Below, in pieces: positions 27,512 to 35,506 of a DNA stretch of 64,000 bases (position 1 is its first letter; every line of letters starts with the position of its first letter). A program made the position numbers and the translations under genes. Location of the stretch: contig OZ241749.1 of assembly GCA_965200945.1 (NCBI GenBank), positions 4,774,001-4,838,000 of the forward strand, given 5' to 3'. This DNA comes from JADCRZ01 sp965200945. GTDB lineage: Bacteria; Bacteroidota; Bacteroidia; Chitinophagales; Chitinophagaceae. The notes below the pieces were generated by a model that saw only the letters and a list, made by a program, of their open reading frames with translations, was not told the DNA's origin and ran no database searches.

Positions 27512-28185
27512 GGCTGGTCGTTTATCCGGTAACCGACACCGCGGATCGTTTGGAGAAATGATTCTTTGCCCGGTGTGTCCAGTTTTTTGCGGAGGGAATT
27601 GATAAAGACATCTATGACGGAAGTATCCCTGTCGAAATGCGTATCCCATATCTTTTCGATGATGCGGCTGCGCCTGCACACTTTGCCTTTGTTGCGCAGG
27701 AAGTATTCAAGCAGGGAAAACTCTTTCTGGGTCAGCTCAACCTCCCGGTTGTTTTTGGTGACGCGGTGACTGTTTGTGTCGAGCTCGATGTCGCCCGCAG
27801 AGAACCGGCTTTGTTCGCCTGCTTTGTTGCGGAGCAACACTTTCATGCGGGCCAGTAATTCCTCGAAAGCGAACGGTTTTTTCAGGTAATCGTTTGCTCC
27901 CGATTCCAGGGCGAACACCGTATCGTCAACCGTGTCTTTTGCGGTCAGAAAAATGATGGGTATGTTCTTATCGGCCTTGCGGATCTGCCTGCAAAGCTCA
28001 ATGCCGCTGATCCCCGGCAGCATCCAGTCGAGCAGGATGATGTCATACTTGCCCAGGTCGCTGTGTACGAGCCCGAGCCCTGCCCGTCCATTGGCTACAC
28101 AATCCACCGTGAATCCCTCTTCCTGCAGCCCGTCGCGTAAAAAGCCGGCGATCGAAGGTTCATCTTCTGCTATAAGAACTCTCAT
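27508..28185 (-). CDS. OmpR/PhoB-type response regulator
   Basis: 225 aa. Receiver domain with acidic pocket AEDEPS, phosphorylated Asp in IILLDWMLPGISG, Thr in FLTAKD and Lys in LKKPFAFEELLAR; then a winged-helix DNA-binding domain (VELTQKEFSLLEYFLRNKGK ... DVFINSLRKKLD ... IRGVGYRI). Regulators of this type bind direct or inverted repeats. The palindrome 150 bp upstream of its start is the obvious candidate site. It is translationally coupled to the sensor kinase. Confidence 0.95.
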   Translation of the reverse strand: MRVLIAEDEPSIAGFLRDGLQEEGFTVDCVANGRAGLGLVHSDLGKYDIILLDWMLPGISGIELCRQIRKADKNIPIIFLTAKDTVDDTVFALESGANDYLKKPFAFEELLARMKVLLRNKAGEQSRFSAGDIELDTNSHRVTKNNREVELTQKEFSLLEYFLRNKGKVCRRSRIIEKIWDTHFDRDTSVIDVFINSLRKKLDTPGKESFLQTIRGVGYRINDQP

Positions 28186-28517
28186 GAGGATGATTTGATA
28201 TAAAAGAGTTGGAAAGTTTGATGATGGCTGAAGCCGGTCCCGGGCAAGCTGTTGCGAGCAATTAAAATTAAGCGATGGCCTTGCTTTTCTACAGCAAATA
28301 GTACTATTTTTTTTCTCAGTACAAAGGATGTGATGATTCTTAAGCGAATCTTAAGAATCTATCAATCCATTCAAAATAATCAAGGGTGCATCTTTGTTTG
28401 TTGGCCGGCCTGTCATTGTGTATCAACTGGTCTTTCAGGCCGCGCCATGTTCAGGGTCCGACTTGCATCTTTTTGTCAGCGTTGCCATGAGCTGCATGTT
28501 ACGGTCACACTTAAATT
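28186..28517. other. divergent promoter region between two-component genes and redox operon
   Basis: 332 bp, AT-rich in its middle. It contains the palindrome at 28335-28359. Nothing else is recognisable with confidence; a CATCTTTG at 28389-28396 resembles the Bacteroidota -7 element with one mismatch. Confidence 0.5.
28335..28359. promoter_or_regulatory. perfect palindrome, candidate response-regulator operator
   Basis: Perfect 10-bp arms, GATTCTTAAG (28335-28344) and CTTAAGAATC (28350-28359), with a 5-bp centre CGAAT. The half-sites also form a near direct repeat (ATTCTTAAG / AATCTTAAG, 11 bp apart), the spacing of one DNA turn expected for OmpR-family dimers. It lies between the divergent response regulator and cytochrome genes. 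CusR-type sites in proteobacteria are palindromic too. There is no T run, so it is not a terminator. Confidence 0.65.
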
Positions 28518-29222
28518 TTGTCAAGTAGTAACATTCATTTGGAAAACTTTCATCCTGCCGCACAGGCCGCGCATAAGCCGGGTTGGCTTCGTACCTATTA
28601 TCCGATGGCGATCCGGTTGTGGCACTGGATCACATTCTGGGCCATCTCCGCATCCCTTGTCACCGTGATATTGGGCTCCACTTTGTTCAGAACAAAAAAC
28701 AATGTGACCATGGTGCAGGCGCAGGTAGAGGGAAAAGGCGGCTCGGTTACTTCGCAACAGGCAAGGGCGGTAGCACATGAATACAGTGATAAGTTATGGA
28801 ATGCCCACCGCTACATCGGCTTCGTACTGTGCTTTCTCTTCTTAAGCCGGCTCGTGATCGAGGCAGCCCTGTCCAAAGAACAGAAGCTGTCCGTCAGGAT
28901 CAGGCGGGCCATGAAACCAGGGTCGGGAGAGCTTTCCTATCTGAATGACCGACGACACTTTTTACTGGTCAAGTGGGGATACGTCCTTTTCTACCTTCTC
29001 CTGTTTACCATGGCCATCACCGGGCTCGGACTTGCTTTCGAAGATGTGGGCCTGTTCAGGACATATCACGGTGCCATCTCGGCTGTGCACAGCTTCACGC
29101 AGTATCTTATCTACCTGTATATTTTGTTTCACATTGCCGGTGTGATCAGGGCTGAGTTCACAGAGAACAAAGGACTGGTTTCTGCCATGATCAATGGGGG
29201 TAAAAGACAGGATGAAACCTGA
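28518..29222 (+). CDS. cytochrome b561/Ni-Fe-hydrogenase-type membrane cytochrome b
   Basis: Four predicted membrane helices carrying two hemes, moving electrons across or within the membrane. Seen: AIRLWHWITFWAISASLVTV (first His), NAHRYIGFVLCFLFLSRLVI (second), LVKWGYVLFYLLLFTMAITG, and YHGAISAVHSFTQYLIYLYI with LFHIAGVIRAEF (remaining His). About 230 aa, normal for this family. No ATG precedes the first helix closely: TTG at 28518 or 28539 would give a soluble N-terminal lead, and ATG at 28605 would begin just before helix 1, so the start is uncertain. It heads a same-strand operon of redox genes; I infer it takes electrons from the quinone pool to the exported partners. Confidence 0.85.
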   Translation: MSSSNIHLENFHPAAQAAHKPGWLRTYYPMAIRLWHWITFWAISASLVTVILGSTLFRTKNNVTMVQAQVEGKGGSVTSQQARAVAHEYSDKLWNAHRYIGFVLCFLFLSRLVIEAALSKEQKLSVRIRRAMKPGSGELSYLNDRRHFLLVKWGYVLFYLLLFTMAITGLGLAFEDVGLFRTYHGAISAVHSFTQYLIYLYILFHIAGVIRAEFTENKGLVSAMINGGKRQDET

Positions 29223-29360
29223 AGCCCTGTCCTTGCAGGCATGCTGCTTCTTGTTTCTCAATCAGGCAAATTAACAACGCGGTAACCCATCTTTTTCTGC
29301 AGTTTCTGAATCTGGTTATAAAGCATGTTTCAGCAACATTTTAAATAACCGCAGATTGAT

Positions 29361-29780
29361 ATGGAAAGGAAAGAATTTCTGACACTCATCGGCCACACCA
29401 CTTCCCTGCTTTTTATGGGATGCCTGGCAGCATGCTCCAAAAGTGAAGGTACGGGCAGTACCGCGGCTCCTTCAAACGTTGATTTCACGCTGGATCTGTC
29501 GCAGCCTGCAAATACCGCCCTCAATACAAACGGAGGCTACCTGTACAGCAACGGACTGATCGTGGCCCGCACACTGACAGGTGCTTACATTGCCGTTCAG
29601 CAGGTTTGTACCCATGAAAGTTTTTCAGTGGTATACCAGCCATCCGCACATCGTTTCTATTGCAGTCGTCACGGCGGTACGTATTCCGAGGCAGGAGAAG
29701 TAACGGGTGGCCCGCCGCCACGCGCCCTGGCTGTATATCATACTGCTTTCACAAATACTTTACTGCGCGTATATTCTTAA
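29361..29780 (+). CDS. Rieske [2Fe-2S] lipoprotein
   Basis: 139 aa. Lipoprotein-type signal (LLFMGCLAACSKSEG) followed by a small Rieske fold with both cluster motifs: C-T-H in QQVCTHESFSV and C-x-x-H in FYCSRHGGTYSEAGE, then GGPPPRALAVY, the usual P-rich closing loop. The CTHES lacks the extra disulfide Cys of bc1-type Rieske proteins, resembling the high-identity group of stand-alone Rieske lipoproteins. Predicted to sit on the periplasmic face and accept electrons from the cytochrome b encoded upstream (inference from adjacency). Confidence 0.92.
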   Translation: MERKEFLTLIGHTTSLLFMGCLAACSKSEGTGSTAAPSNVDFTLDLSQPANTALNTNGGYLYSNGLIVARTLTGAYIAVQQVCTHESFSVVYQPSAHRFYCSRHGGTYSEAGEVTGGPPPRALAVYHTAFTNTLLRVYS

Positions 29781-29813
29781 GTTCCCGTTTCAATGCCGTG
29801 TAAATTTTCTCTT

Positions 29814-30254
29814 ATGAACTTTGTGTATCGTCTTTTATTCATCTCGTTCCTTGCATCTCCGCCTTCCTGGCTGACCGATTTTCAGAAAGCAAAGGCACAG
29901 GCCGTTCAGTCGCACAGAAATATCCTGCTTGCTTTTTCCGGTTCCGACTGGTGCATACCCTGCATTAGGATGCATGACAAGATTTTCGGTTCCGAAGTAT
30001 TTACACGCTATGCCGACAGCAACCTGGTACTCGTGCAGGCCGACTTTCCCCGGCTCAGGAAAAACCGGCTGCCGGCGGCACAAACCAAACAAAATGAAGC
30101 GCTCGCCGATCAATACAACAAGCGGGGAAGCTTTCCCCTTACGCTTTTGTTAAGTGCCGACGGGAAAGTATTGAAGGAATGGGAAGGCTGTCCGGACCTG
30201 GCTCCCGGCGCGTTTGTGCAGAACATCCATACAATCATTCACAATGAGCAGTGA
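29814..30254 (+). CDS. exported thioredoxin-fold protein
   Basis: 146 aa with a hydrophobic N terminus (NFVYRLLFISFLASPP). The thioredoxin active site is present as FSGSDWCIPCIRMHDKIF (CxxC), with the later cis-Pro loop GSFPLTLLLSADGKVL. This is the DUF255/thioredoxin_7-like form typical of periplasmic reductants in Bacteroidota. It overlaps the ApbE gene by 11 bp, so the two are tightly coupled. Likely role: keeping cysteines or hemes or assembly partners of this redox module reduced (inference). Confidence 0.88.
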   Translation: MNFVYRLLFISFLASPPSWLTDFQKAKAQAVQSHRNILLAFSGSDWCIPCIRMHDKIFGSEVFTRYADSNLVLVQADFPRLRKNRLPAAQTKQNEALADQYNKRGSFPLTLLLSADGKVLKEWEGCPDLAPGAFVQNIHTIIHNEQ

Positions 30255-31194
30255 GGTCATGGAGAGCCGGCAGCTTGTAAAGAAGGTATGCAAACTGATG
30301 GGCAACCGCTTTGAGTTTACCGTAGCAGGCGGCGAACCTGCTTCCGCGGAAGAAAGGATCAACGAAGCCATCGCGGAGGTCAGCCGCATCGAGCGGCTTC
30401 TTACCACCTACGATGACCATAGCCAGACCGCGCTGATCAACCGGTACGCGGGTATCAGGCCGGTACAGGTAGACAGGGAAGTATACGACCTGATCGTGCG
30501 ATCTATCCGGATCTCGAAGCTGACACAGGGCGCTTTCGATCTCAGCTACGGATCGATCGATACGCGCTTCTGGAATTTCGATACCTGTATGACCTCCCTT
30601 CCGGATCCTGCAACGGCCCGGCAGATGGTGCGGCTCATTGATTACCGCAACATCGTTCTCGACCCGCAGGAAGGAACTGTTTTTTTAAAAGAAAAAGGCA
30701 TGCGGATAGGATTCGGAGCGATCGGGAAAGGGTATGCGGCAGACCGGGCCTGCGGGCTGATGCGGCAAAGGGGAGTAGACAGCGGTGTTGTGAATGCAGC
30801 CGGCGACCTCATCACCTGGGGCCTGCAACCCAACAACCGGCCCTGGACGATCGGCATCGCCGACCCGGCACAGAAATCCAACACCTTCTCCAGCCTGCAG
30901 ATCAGCGATATGGCCGTCGCCACTTCCGGCAACTACGAAAAATTTGCCATCATTGACGGAAAAAGATATTCCCACACGATCGATCCCAAGACCGGCTTTC
31001 CTGTTTCCGGGATCAGAAGTGCGACCATCGTCTGTCATGTCGCGGAACTGGCTGATGCCCTCACTACGCCGCTCCTGGTACTGGGCGTACGGGTCGGTAT
31101 CAACATGATCAACCAGATGAAAGGTGTAGGGTGTATTGTCGTTGACGAGCATGACCGTCTGTACACGTCCAAACAAATCAAACTTACATTATGA
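30244..31194 (+). CDS. apbE: FAD:protein FMN transferase (ApbE family)
   Basis: Transfers FMN from FAD to a Ser/Thr of an exported acceptor protein. Seen in family order: MGNRFEFTVAG at the start, LLTTYDDHSQTALINR, GAFDLSYG, GFGAIGKGYAADRA, VNAAGDLITWG, ISDMAVATSGNYEKF, YSHTIDPKTGFPV, and ADALTTPLLVLG with the Mg-binding Asp and Thr. 316 aa; no signal peptide is evident from the ATG at 30244, so it may act in the cytoplasm before export, or the start is further upstream. The stop overlaps the DUF4266 start by ATGA. The acceptor is probably the neighbouring DUF4266 lipoprotein. Confidence 0.94.
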   Translation: MSSEVMESRQLVKKVCKLMGNRFEFTVAGGEPASAEERINEAIAEVSRIERLLTTYDDHSQTALINRYAGIRPVQVDREVYDLIVRSIRISKLTQGAFDLSYGSIDTRFWNFDTCMTSLPDPATARQMVRLIDYRNIVLDPQEGTVFLKEKGMRIGFGAIGKGYAADRACGLMRQRGVDSGVVNAAGDLITWGLQPNNRPWTIGIADPAQKSNTFSSLQISDMAVATSGNYEKFAIIDGKRYSHTIDPKTGFPVSGIRSATIVCHVAELADALTTPLLVLGVRVGINMINQMKGVGCIVVDEHDRLYTSKQIKLTL

Positions 31195-31406
31195 AACGCT
31201 TTGTATTGTCCCTGGCGGGATTCTTTTTTCTTGGGTTTACTTCCTGCCAGACGGTGAAGGAATATCAGAAGAACAAGATAAATGATTCGGAAATGCAATT
31301 GTCGGCCAGGAAAGTGCAGCGTTTCGAACAGAATTTTCAGTCTTACAGGGAAGGGGCTTCCGGCGCCAACGGGGGAAAAACCGGTGGTGGATGCGGCTGT
31401 AACTGA
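31191..31406 (+). CDS. DUF4266 small lipoprotein, candidate flavinylated electron carrier
   Basis: 71 aa. Lipoprotein signal with lipobox FTSC; mature part QTVKEYQKNKINDSEMQLSA then a short helix and the conserved tail EGASGANGGKTGGGCGCN, which is the DUF4266 signature. The EGASGA segment resembles the D-G-x-[ST]-G-A-[ST] pattern around the FMN-bearing residue of ApbE substrates, and the terminal CGC could bind metal or form a disulfide. It overlaps apbE by 4 bp. I infer it is the ApbE target and works as a one-flavin outer- or inner-membrane carrier. Function has not been shown here. Confidence 0.85.
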   Translation: MKRFVLSLAGFFFLGFTSCQTVKEYQKNKINDSEMQLSARKVQRFEQNFQSYREGASGANGGKTGGGCGCN

Positions 31407-31427
31407 TGCAAAACCGGAAACTTTTTT

Positions 31428-32639
31428 ATGAAGAAAATATTTTTAGGTACGCTGGCCCTGTATGCGGGCATCCTGAGCGCTTTTTCACAGACGTCCGCCT
31501 CCGACAGTGTCGCTTATAAGACCCGGAAGTTAAAGATCGAAGAGATCAACTTTGTGACCGGCTACTATCACCAGAGCGGCAACCATTCCGCGGTCACGGG
31601 AGGCATCGGATCCGAGAAGCTGACTGATTTCGCCAACACGATCGACCTGAAAGTGTCTAAGTACGACAGCCGGTTGCGGAAGCATAGTTTCGATTTCGAA
31701 CTGGGCATCGATCATTACTCTTCTGCCTCGTCAGACAAGATCGATCCGGCTACCATCTCCTCTGCGTCCATGAGTGACACCCGCATCTATCCTTCTGCTT
31801 CATGGACTGTGCAGAATGAGCAGAAGGGTAACCTTTTCGGCCTGAACGCTTCCTTCTCCAATGAATTTGATTACAAGTCGGTCGGACTGGGAACCCAGTT
31901 TGCAAAAACCTCGCGCGACAAAAACCGGGACTTCACGACCAGGCTGCAGGCTTACCTGGATCAGTGGTCGGTCATCTACCCGGTAGAGCTGCGGACGGGT
32001 TTTACCGGCAGTGGGAGGGAAGGCCACAGCGGTATTTCGGGTACCTCCCCCCGGAATTCTTTCAGCGCCTCCTTCACGCTTTCACAGGTCATCAGCAAGA
32101 ACCTGCAGGTGCTCATCACCGCGGAACCGACCTACCAGAAAGGGTTGCTGGCAACAAAGTATCAAAGGGTCTATTTCACCAATGGAACCGAACGGGCCGA
32201 AACACTGCCGGATCGGCGGTTCAAGCTTCCGCTGGGCATACGTGCCAATTTCTTTGCCGGCGACCGGTTGATCATCCGCTCTTTCTACCGGTACTACCAG
32301 GATAACTGGGGACTGAAGGCTCACACCGTAGAGCTGGAGACCGCCGTGAAGCTGAGTGCGTTCTTATCGGTCAGTCCTTTCTACCGGTTCTATGCCCAGA
32401 ACGGCGTAGATTATTTTGCACCCTATGCACAGCATGCCGCAACCGATACCTACTTTACCAGCGACTATGATCTTTCAAAGTTCACCAGCCATTATCTGGG
32501 CACAAACGTCCGTATTGTACCGGTGGAAGGTGTTTTCGGCATCCGGCATTTCAGCAGCGCCGAGATCCGGTTCGGGCATTACATGAGGGGCGATGGCCTG
32601 CGCGCTAACCAGGTAAGCCTGCATCTGCAGTTTAAATGA
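31428..32639 (+). CDS. DUF3570 outer-membrane beta-barrel protein
   Basis: 403 aa with signal peptide (FLGTLALYAGILSAFSQ). The mature part is made of alternating beta strands with aromatic girdles, e.g. FVTGYYHQSGNHSAVTGGIG, TRIYPSASWTVQ, SFYRYYQDNWGLKAHTVELE, and ends VSLHLQFK, a barrel-closing strand. It follows DUF4266 by 21 bp. DUF3570 and DUF4266 occur together widely with ApbE and thioredoxin-like genes. I infer it is the outer-membrane conduit or docking barrel of the module. The last gene of the operon. Confidence 0.88.
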   Translation: MKKIFLGTLALYAGILSAFSQTSASDSVAYKTRKLKIEEINFVTGYYHQSGNHSAVTGGIGSEKLTDFANTIDLKVSKYDSRLRKHSFDFELGIDHYSSASSDKIDPATISSASMSDTRIYPSASWTVQNEQKGNLFGLNASFSNEFDYKSVGLGTQFAKTSRDKNRDFTTRLQAYLDQWSVIYPVELRTGFTGSGREGHSGISGTSPRNSFSASFTLSQVISKNLQVLITAEPTYQKGLLATKYQRVYFTNGTERAETLPDRRFKLPLGIRANFFAGDRLIIRSFYRYYQDNWGLKAHTVELETAVKLSAFLSVSPFYRFYAQNGVDYFAPYAQHAATDTYFTSDYDLSKFTSHYLGTNVRIVPVEGVFGIRHFSSAEIRFGHYMRGDGLRANQVSLHLQFK

Positions 32640-32948
32640 CTTGTGGGGGTGAAACACAATTTTTAGCAAGCCGTGCAATGAGATCAGATAGCGGTTCCGG
32701 ATGATTCTTTACCTGCGGGTGCATTCGAAAATAACATAAGAGGTCATAGTCTATGCTGAGATGAGAAGTGTCATCGTGCACCAAAGAACAAAAAGATTTT
32801 CCTCGATTTTTACCAGAGAAGAGCTCCACTCAAAATGATCCCTGGCAGATCAGATCCTTCCGTTCAACCGGACCGTGATTTTTCCGGCATTACACACCCT
32901 CATGCAGTCTGCCGGCACAGGAAGACTGGCTTTCAGTGGAAATTAAAC
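32640..32948. other. intergenic region between DUF3570 and the large palindrome
   Basis: About 310 bp between convergent genes. I see no supported gene. A 65-codon minus-strand frame at 32632-32829 has no recognisable features and overlaps the DUF3570 stop. Confidence 0.4.
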
Positions 32949-33036
32949 AAGAGTGACCTGAACGATGAAGGTCTTTACCGCTGTAGGTCTGATCCGGATT
33001 ACAACAGTAAAAACTTTCATCGTTCAGGTCACTCTT
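32949..33036. repeat. 88-bp near-perfect palindrome
   Basis: Arms of 37 bp (32949-32985 and 33000-33036) match at 33 positions; the outer 21 bp are perfect (beginning AAGAGTGACCTGAACG) and all four mismatches are transitions. The 14-nt loop itself contains the palindrome ATCCGGAT. It lies 15 bp after the stop of the minus-strand alcohol dehydrogenase, between convergent genes. It could be a very strong bidirectional terminator, a MITE-like element or an inverted duplication. No target-site duplication could be established by eye. Confidence 0.85.
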
Positions 33037-33051
33037 CTTCAACCGTGTGCA

Positions 33052-34110
33052 TTAGCCTTTGAGCGAAGCCATGTCAATTACAAAGCGGTATTTCACATCG
33101 CCTTTCAGCAGCCGCTCGTACGCTTCGTTTATGTTCTGCATATCGATCATCTCGATGTCGGAAGTGATATTGTGCTCGCCGCAGAAGTCGAGCATTTCCT
33201 GTGTTTCCGCGATGCCGCCGATAGCGGAACCGGCAAAGCTCTTGCGGCCGATGATCACGCTGAAGGCAGCGATGGAGAGCGGATGCTCAGGCGCACCCAC
33301 CAGCGCCAGGGAACCGTCTACGCGAAGCAGTGCCAGGTAGGCATTCACGTCGTGCCCGGCAGATACGGCATCCAGAATGAAGTGCAGCTTGCCGCGGTAG
33401 GCTGCCATCTGCCCGGGATCTTTCGACAAAACCACTTCGTCGGCGCCCAGGCGTTTTGCTTCCCCGAACTTGGATTGGGAGGTGGTGAAAGCCACTACCT
33501 GCGCACCCATTGCTTTGGCCAGCTTGATGCCCATATGACCCAGTCCGCCGATGCCCACGATGCCCACTTTCTTGCCCGGACCAACGTTCCAGTGGCGCAG
33601 GGGAGAGTAGGTGGTAATGCCGGCACACAAAAGCGGTGCGGCGGCTGCCAGGTCCAGGTTCCCGGGGATGCGCAGTACGTAGTTTTCGTCTACCACAATG
33701 CGTTCCGAATAACCGCCGAATGTGGGGTTGCCGGGAAGGTGTTTGTCCGGTGAGCTGTAGGTGCCCGTCATGCCCGGCTCACAATATTGCTCCAGGCCTT
33801 CCTGGCAGTACTGGCATTCCCGGCATGAATCGACCATACAGCCTACGCCTACCAGATCGCCCACCTGGAACTTGCTTACATGATCTCCCACGCTTTTTAC
33901 TTTGCCGACGATCTCATGACCCGGCACGCAGGGGTAAATGGTGCCGTACCATTCATTGCGTGCAGTATGCAGGTCGGAGTGGCATACACCGCAGTATAGA
34001 ATGTCGATCTCCACATCGTGTGGTGTCGGCTTTCTGCGGTTGATGTCTATCTGGTTCAATGGTGCTTCGGCCGCCTGCGTGCCGTAAGCTATAATGTTGG
34101 TCACTTCCAT
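33052..34110 (-). CDS. NAD(P)-dependent zinc alcohol dehydrogenase (YahK/AdhC type)
   Basis: 352 aa, complete. Seen: catalytic zinc motif DILYCGVCHSDLHTARNEW, YPCVPGHEIVGKV, structural-zinc cysteines in CRECQYCQEGLEQYC, third catalytic ligand in PLLCAGITTYSPL, the coenzyme fold VGIVGIGGLGHMGIKLAKAM and FTTSQSKFGEAKRLGADEVV. This group reduces aldehydes with NADPH (E. coli YahK, plant cinnamyl alcohol dehydrogenases). It is the intact paralogue of the relic at 13064-13689. Its neighbours upstream on the same strand are a cupin, an acetyltransferase and an AraC regulator, which suggests an inducible aldehyde or alcohol detoxification cluster. Confidence 0.95.
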   Translation of the reverse strand: MEVTNIIAYGTQAAEAPLNQIDINRRKPTPHDVEIDILYCGVCHSDLHTARNEWYGTIYPCVPGHEIVGKVKSVGDHVSKFQVGDLVGVGCMVDSCRECQYCQEGLEQYCEPGMTGTYSSPDKHLPGNPTFGGYSERIVVDENYVLRIPGNLDLAAAAPLLCAGITTYSPLRHWNVGPGKKVGIVGIGGLGHMGIKLAKAMGAQVVAFTTSQSKFGEAKRLGADEVVLSKDPGQMAAYRGKLHFILDAVSAGHDVNAYLALLRVDGSLALVGAPEHPLSIAAFSVIIGRKSFAGSAIGGIAETQEMLDFCGEHNITSDIEMIDMQNINEAYERLLKGDVKYRFVIDMASLKG

Positions 34111-34237
34111 AACTTTTTAGATTGTTTGTTCTTGGGTGTTTTTATAAGATCCGGTCCATGCGTTTCCAACGGAGTCCGCATACCTGTAGCGGCACCCCGG
34201 AACGATGCACCTGATCTTGTACCGGGTTGATCTCTCT

Positions 34238-34633
34238 TTATTTAGCGTATGCTTCGTCTGTCACTTTTTCCATCCAGTCGACCACTTTCCCATCCAGGTT
34301 TTCCTGAATGGCGATGTGGGTCATGGCGGTTGCCGGCGTGGCGCCATGCCAATGCTTTTCATTGGGTTCGAACCAGACAACATCGCCGGGACGGATCTCT
34401 TCAACAGGGCCGCCTTCACGCTGCACCCATCCGAAGCCGGCAGTCACGATGAGGGTTTGCCCCAGTGGATGCGTATGCCAGGCCGTTCTTGCTCCCGGTT
34501 CGAAAGTGACGCTGGCGGCAGCGCCGCGCCTCGACTGGTTGGCGGCAAACAAAGGGTCGATGCGGACAGTACCGCTGAACCAATCTTCCGGCCCCTTGCC
34601 GGAAGGTTGAGAACCGATTCTTGTAATTTCCAT
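34238..34633 (-). CDS. small cupin protein, (R)-hydroxynitrile-lyase-like / CMD-associated
   Basis: 131 aa single-domain cupin. Seen: FEPGARTAWHTHPLGQTLIV (metal-binding H-x-H and Gln), the turn GFGWVQREGGPVEEIRPGDV, and WFEPNEKHWHGATPATAMTH with the last His ligand. This arrangement is that of the Mn-dependent bacterial cupins related to Granulicella hydroxynitrile lyase and of cupins linked to carboxymuconolactone decarboxylases. The natural reaction is usually unknown. It lies 127 bp upstream of the alcohol dehydrogenase on the same strand; both are probably in the regulon of the AraC gene at 35507. Confidence 0.9.
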   Translation of the reverse strand: MEITRIGSQPSGKGPEDWFSGTVRIDPLFAANQSRRGAAASVTFEPGARTAWHTHPLGQTLIVTAGFGWVQREGGPVEEIRPGDVVWFEPNEKHWHGATPATAMTHIAIQENLDGKVVDWMEKVTDEAYAK

Positions 34634-34825
34634 CTTATATTTTTTTGTTAGGTGTTGGAGAATGTTTGCATCCGGGATGTTTTTGGAGCGTGCGTGCTGG
34701 CATGCTGCTTTGTCTGCCCTTCCTCCATCATAAAGGCAAGTACGGCAACAGGTATCGTGAAGGCTGTTCGGGTGTCCGATCTCCTGTCGGTATGTATTGT
34801 TTCTTCTGCCCTGCCGGGTGCGCGA

Positions 34826-35422
34826 TCAGGAGATCGTTTTGAGGATCCTGGCAGGTACGCCACCCACTACGGTGTTCGCCGGCACATCCCTGTTCACGAC
34901 TGCCCCCGCCGCAACCACCGCATTTTCACCCACGGTAACGCCAGGAAGTACCGTAACCCCTGCACCGATCCAGGCATTGCGCCTGATGACGATGGGCTTG
35001 CAGACGAGCACTTTCCGGTCCGCCGTACTTACCGGGTGGTTCTCTGTGATCAGGTTCACGTTCGGGCCGATCATTACATCATCCTCGATGGTGATACCAC
35101 CCAGATCCAGGAAGGAACAGGCATGGTTGATAAATACTTTTTTACCGATCCTGATGAACCGGCCGATATTGGTATGGAAAGGGGTAAAAAGCGTTGTGCT
35201 GGGGTCAATCTCCTGACCGGTGATCTCTCCCAGCTTGCTGCGCACGAGGTCGGGGTCGCCGGCATTGTTGAGCCCGAGCGACAGCCGCATGGTTATGGAA
35301 ACCATTTCCCCGATCTTATGGTACCCGGGATCATCCATCCGCACGGGGTCTCCGGCTTGCAGCCTGTTGAATATATCAGCTTCCCAGATATCACGGACGG
35401 CTTCGGCTTCCTGTTTGTTCAT
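34826..35422 (-). CDS. maltose/galactoside O-acetyltransferase-type hexapeptide-repeat protein
   Basis: 198 aa from ATG at 35422 (MNKQEAEAV); an in-frame ATG at 35449 would add nine residues. Helical start then left-handed beta-helix: FHTNIGRFIRIGKKVFINHA, CSFLDLGGITIEDDVMIGPN, NLITENHPVSTADR with the catalytic His, and NAWIGAGVTVLPGVTVGENA plus VVGGVPARILKTI. Acetyl-CoA-dependent O-acetylation of a sugar or similar small molecule is expected; the substrate is not evident. Same strand as the cupin and alcohol dehydrogenase, with a 192-bp gap. Confidence 0.92.
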   Translation of the reverse strand: MNKQEAEAVRDIWEADIFNRLQAGDPVRMDDPGYHKIGEMVSITMRLSLGLNNAGDPDLVRSKLGEITGQEIDPSTTLFTPFHTNIGRFIRIGKKVFINHACSFLDLGGITIEDDVMIGPNVNLITENHPVSTADRKVLVCKPIVIRRNAWIGAGVTVLPGVTVGENAVVAAGAVVNRDVPANTVVGGVPARILKTIS

Positions 35423-35506
35423 GGTCAATTGTTTGATAACAGGCCACAAAGGTACCGGGTCGCTGATCCCCGCTGCTAATGATTATCAAACCGATTGTTA
35501 AGGAAA

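Noticed and set aside
28389..28396. CATCTTTG as a Bacteroidota -7 promoter element for the redox operon
   Set aside because: One mismatch to TAnnTTTG and no matching -33 element at the right distance; not listed as a promoter.
32632..32829. 65-codon minus-strand frame after the DUF3570 gene
   Set aside because: No signal, domain or ribosome site; it overlaps the DUF3570 end and may be chance.
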